A stretch of DNA of 64,000 bases from Mucilaginibacter sp. (GTDB lineage: Bacteria > Bacteroidota > Bacteroidia > Sphingobacteriales > Sphingobacteriaceae). Under the pieces are notes generated by a model that had not been told where the DNA came from, did not search any database, and saw nothing but the letters and a program-made list of their open reading frames with translations. The stretch covers positions 85,132 through 149,131 of the forward strand of contig JARLHA010000043.1 of assembly GCA_031292485.1 (NCBI GenBank), in the 5' to 3' direction. Shown here in pieces: positions 63,862 to 64,000 of this stretch. Made by a program: the position numbers and the translations under genes. Position 1 is the first letter of the stretch; each line of letters opens with the position of its first letter.

Positions 63862-64000
<139 letters not shown>

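Overview
The window looks like chromosomal DNA of a Bacteroidota member, most probably Sphingobacteriaceae (Mucilaginibacter- or Pedobacter-like). The clues are weak Shine-Dalgarno signals with A-rich upstream regions, a lipoprotein with a Ser-Cys-Ser-Lys lipobox start, LytS/LytTR signalling, a class I LanB, hybrid NRPS/PKS genes, and interspersed palindromes of the kind common in this group. The genus is an inference, because no housekeeping marker was compared.

Layout. (1) 1-31: 5' end of a tRNA-Ser on the minus strand. (2) 287-10417, minus strand: a tight six-gene operon plus one unannotated microprotein, in transcription order Ser/Thr kinase, degenerate-FHA protein, 32-aa membrane peptide, PP2C phosphatase, SEDS glycosyltransferase fused to a class B PBP, FHA protein, second Ser/Thr kinase. 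It has the gene content of the actinobacterial pknAB/pstP/rodA/pbpA/fha locus, and points to phospho-controlled peptidoglycan synthesis. (3) 11267-16472: a RiPP locus with a cysteine-free lanthipeptide-like precursor, a LytS/LytTR two-component pair and a full-length LanB dehydratase. No LanC, protease or exporter is present. (4) 17000-22609: a self-contained FAS II-like set (SDR reductase with a frame problem at an A9 run, hot-dog dehydratase-like protein, ACP, KS, FabI-like reductase, AcpS-like PPTase, alpha/beta hydrolase, PlsC-like acyltransferase). (5) 22978-24468, minus strand: a TPR protein.

(6) 24678-36386: a hybrid assembly line A-T-KS-AT-T-aminotransferase, then C-A(Gly)-T-TE, with an Sfp-type PPTase. 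(7) 36595-51536: an exopolysaccharide locus (receiver protein, pseudo-receiver/priming transferase, short TolC-like protein, Wzc-like copolymerase, Wzy-like polymerase, Wzx-like flippase, four glycosyltransferases). A third NRPS gene, A(Gly)-T-TE, sits among the glycosyltransferases. (8) 51556-54878: GH3 enzyme and SMP-30 lactonase. (9) 54925-56868: an AT-rich singleton with a squalene-cyclase-like toroid, a HEPN-like motif and a zinc-ribbon-like tail. (10) 57084-63737: glycerol utilisation (glpD, glpK, glpF), with hemA, a lipoprotein truncated globin and a small membrane protein between them. (11) 63862-64000: the 3' end of a group II intron on the minus strand.

Regions 3, 4, 6 and 7 together form about 40 kb of specialised metabolism and envelope polymer genes, with two PPTases and three carrier-protein systems. 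Whether the RiPP and FAS-like blocks act on one product is not settled by the sequence. Domain and motif calls were made by eye. No database search, fold prediction or base-composition calculation was run.
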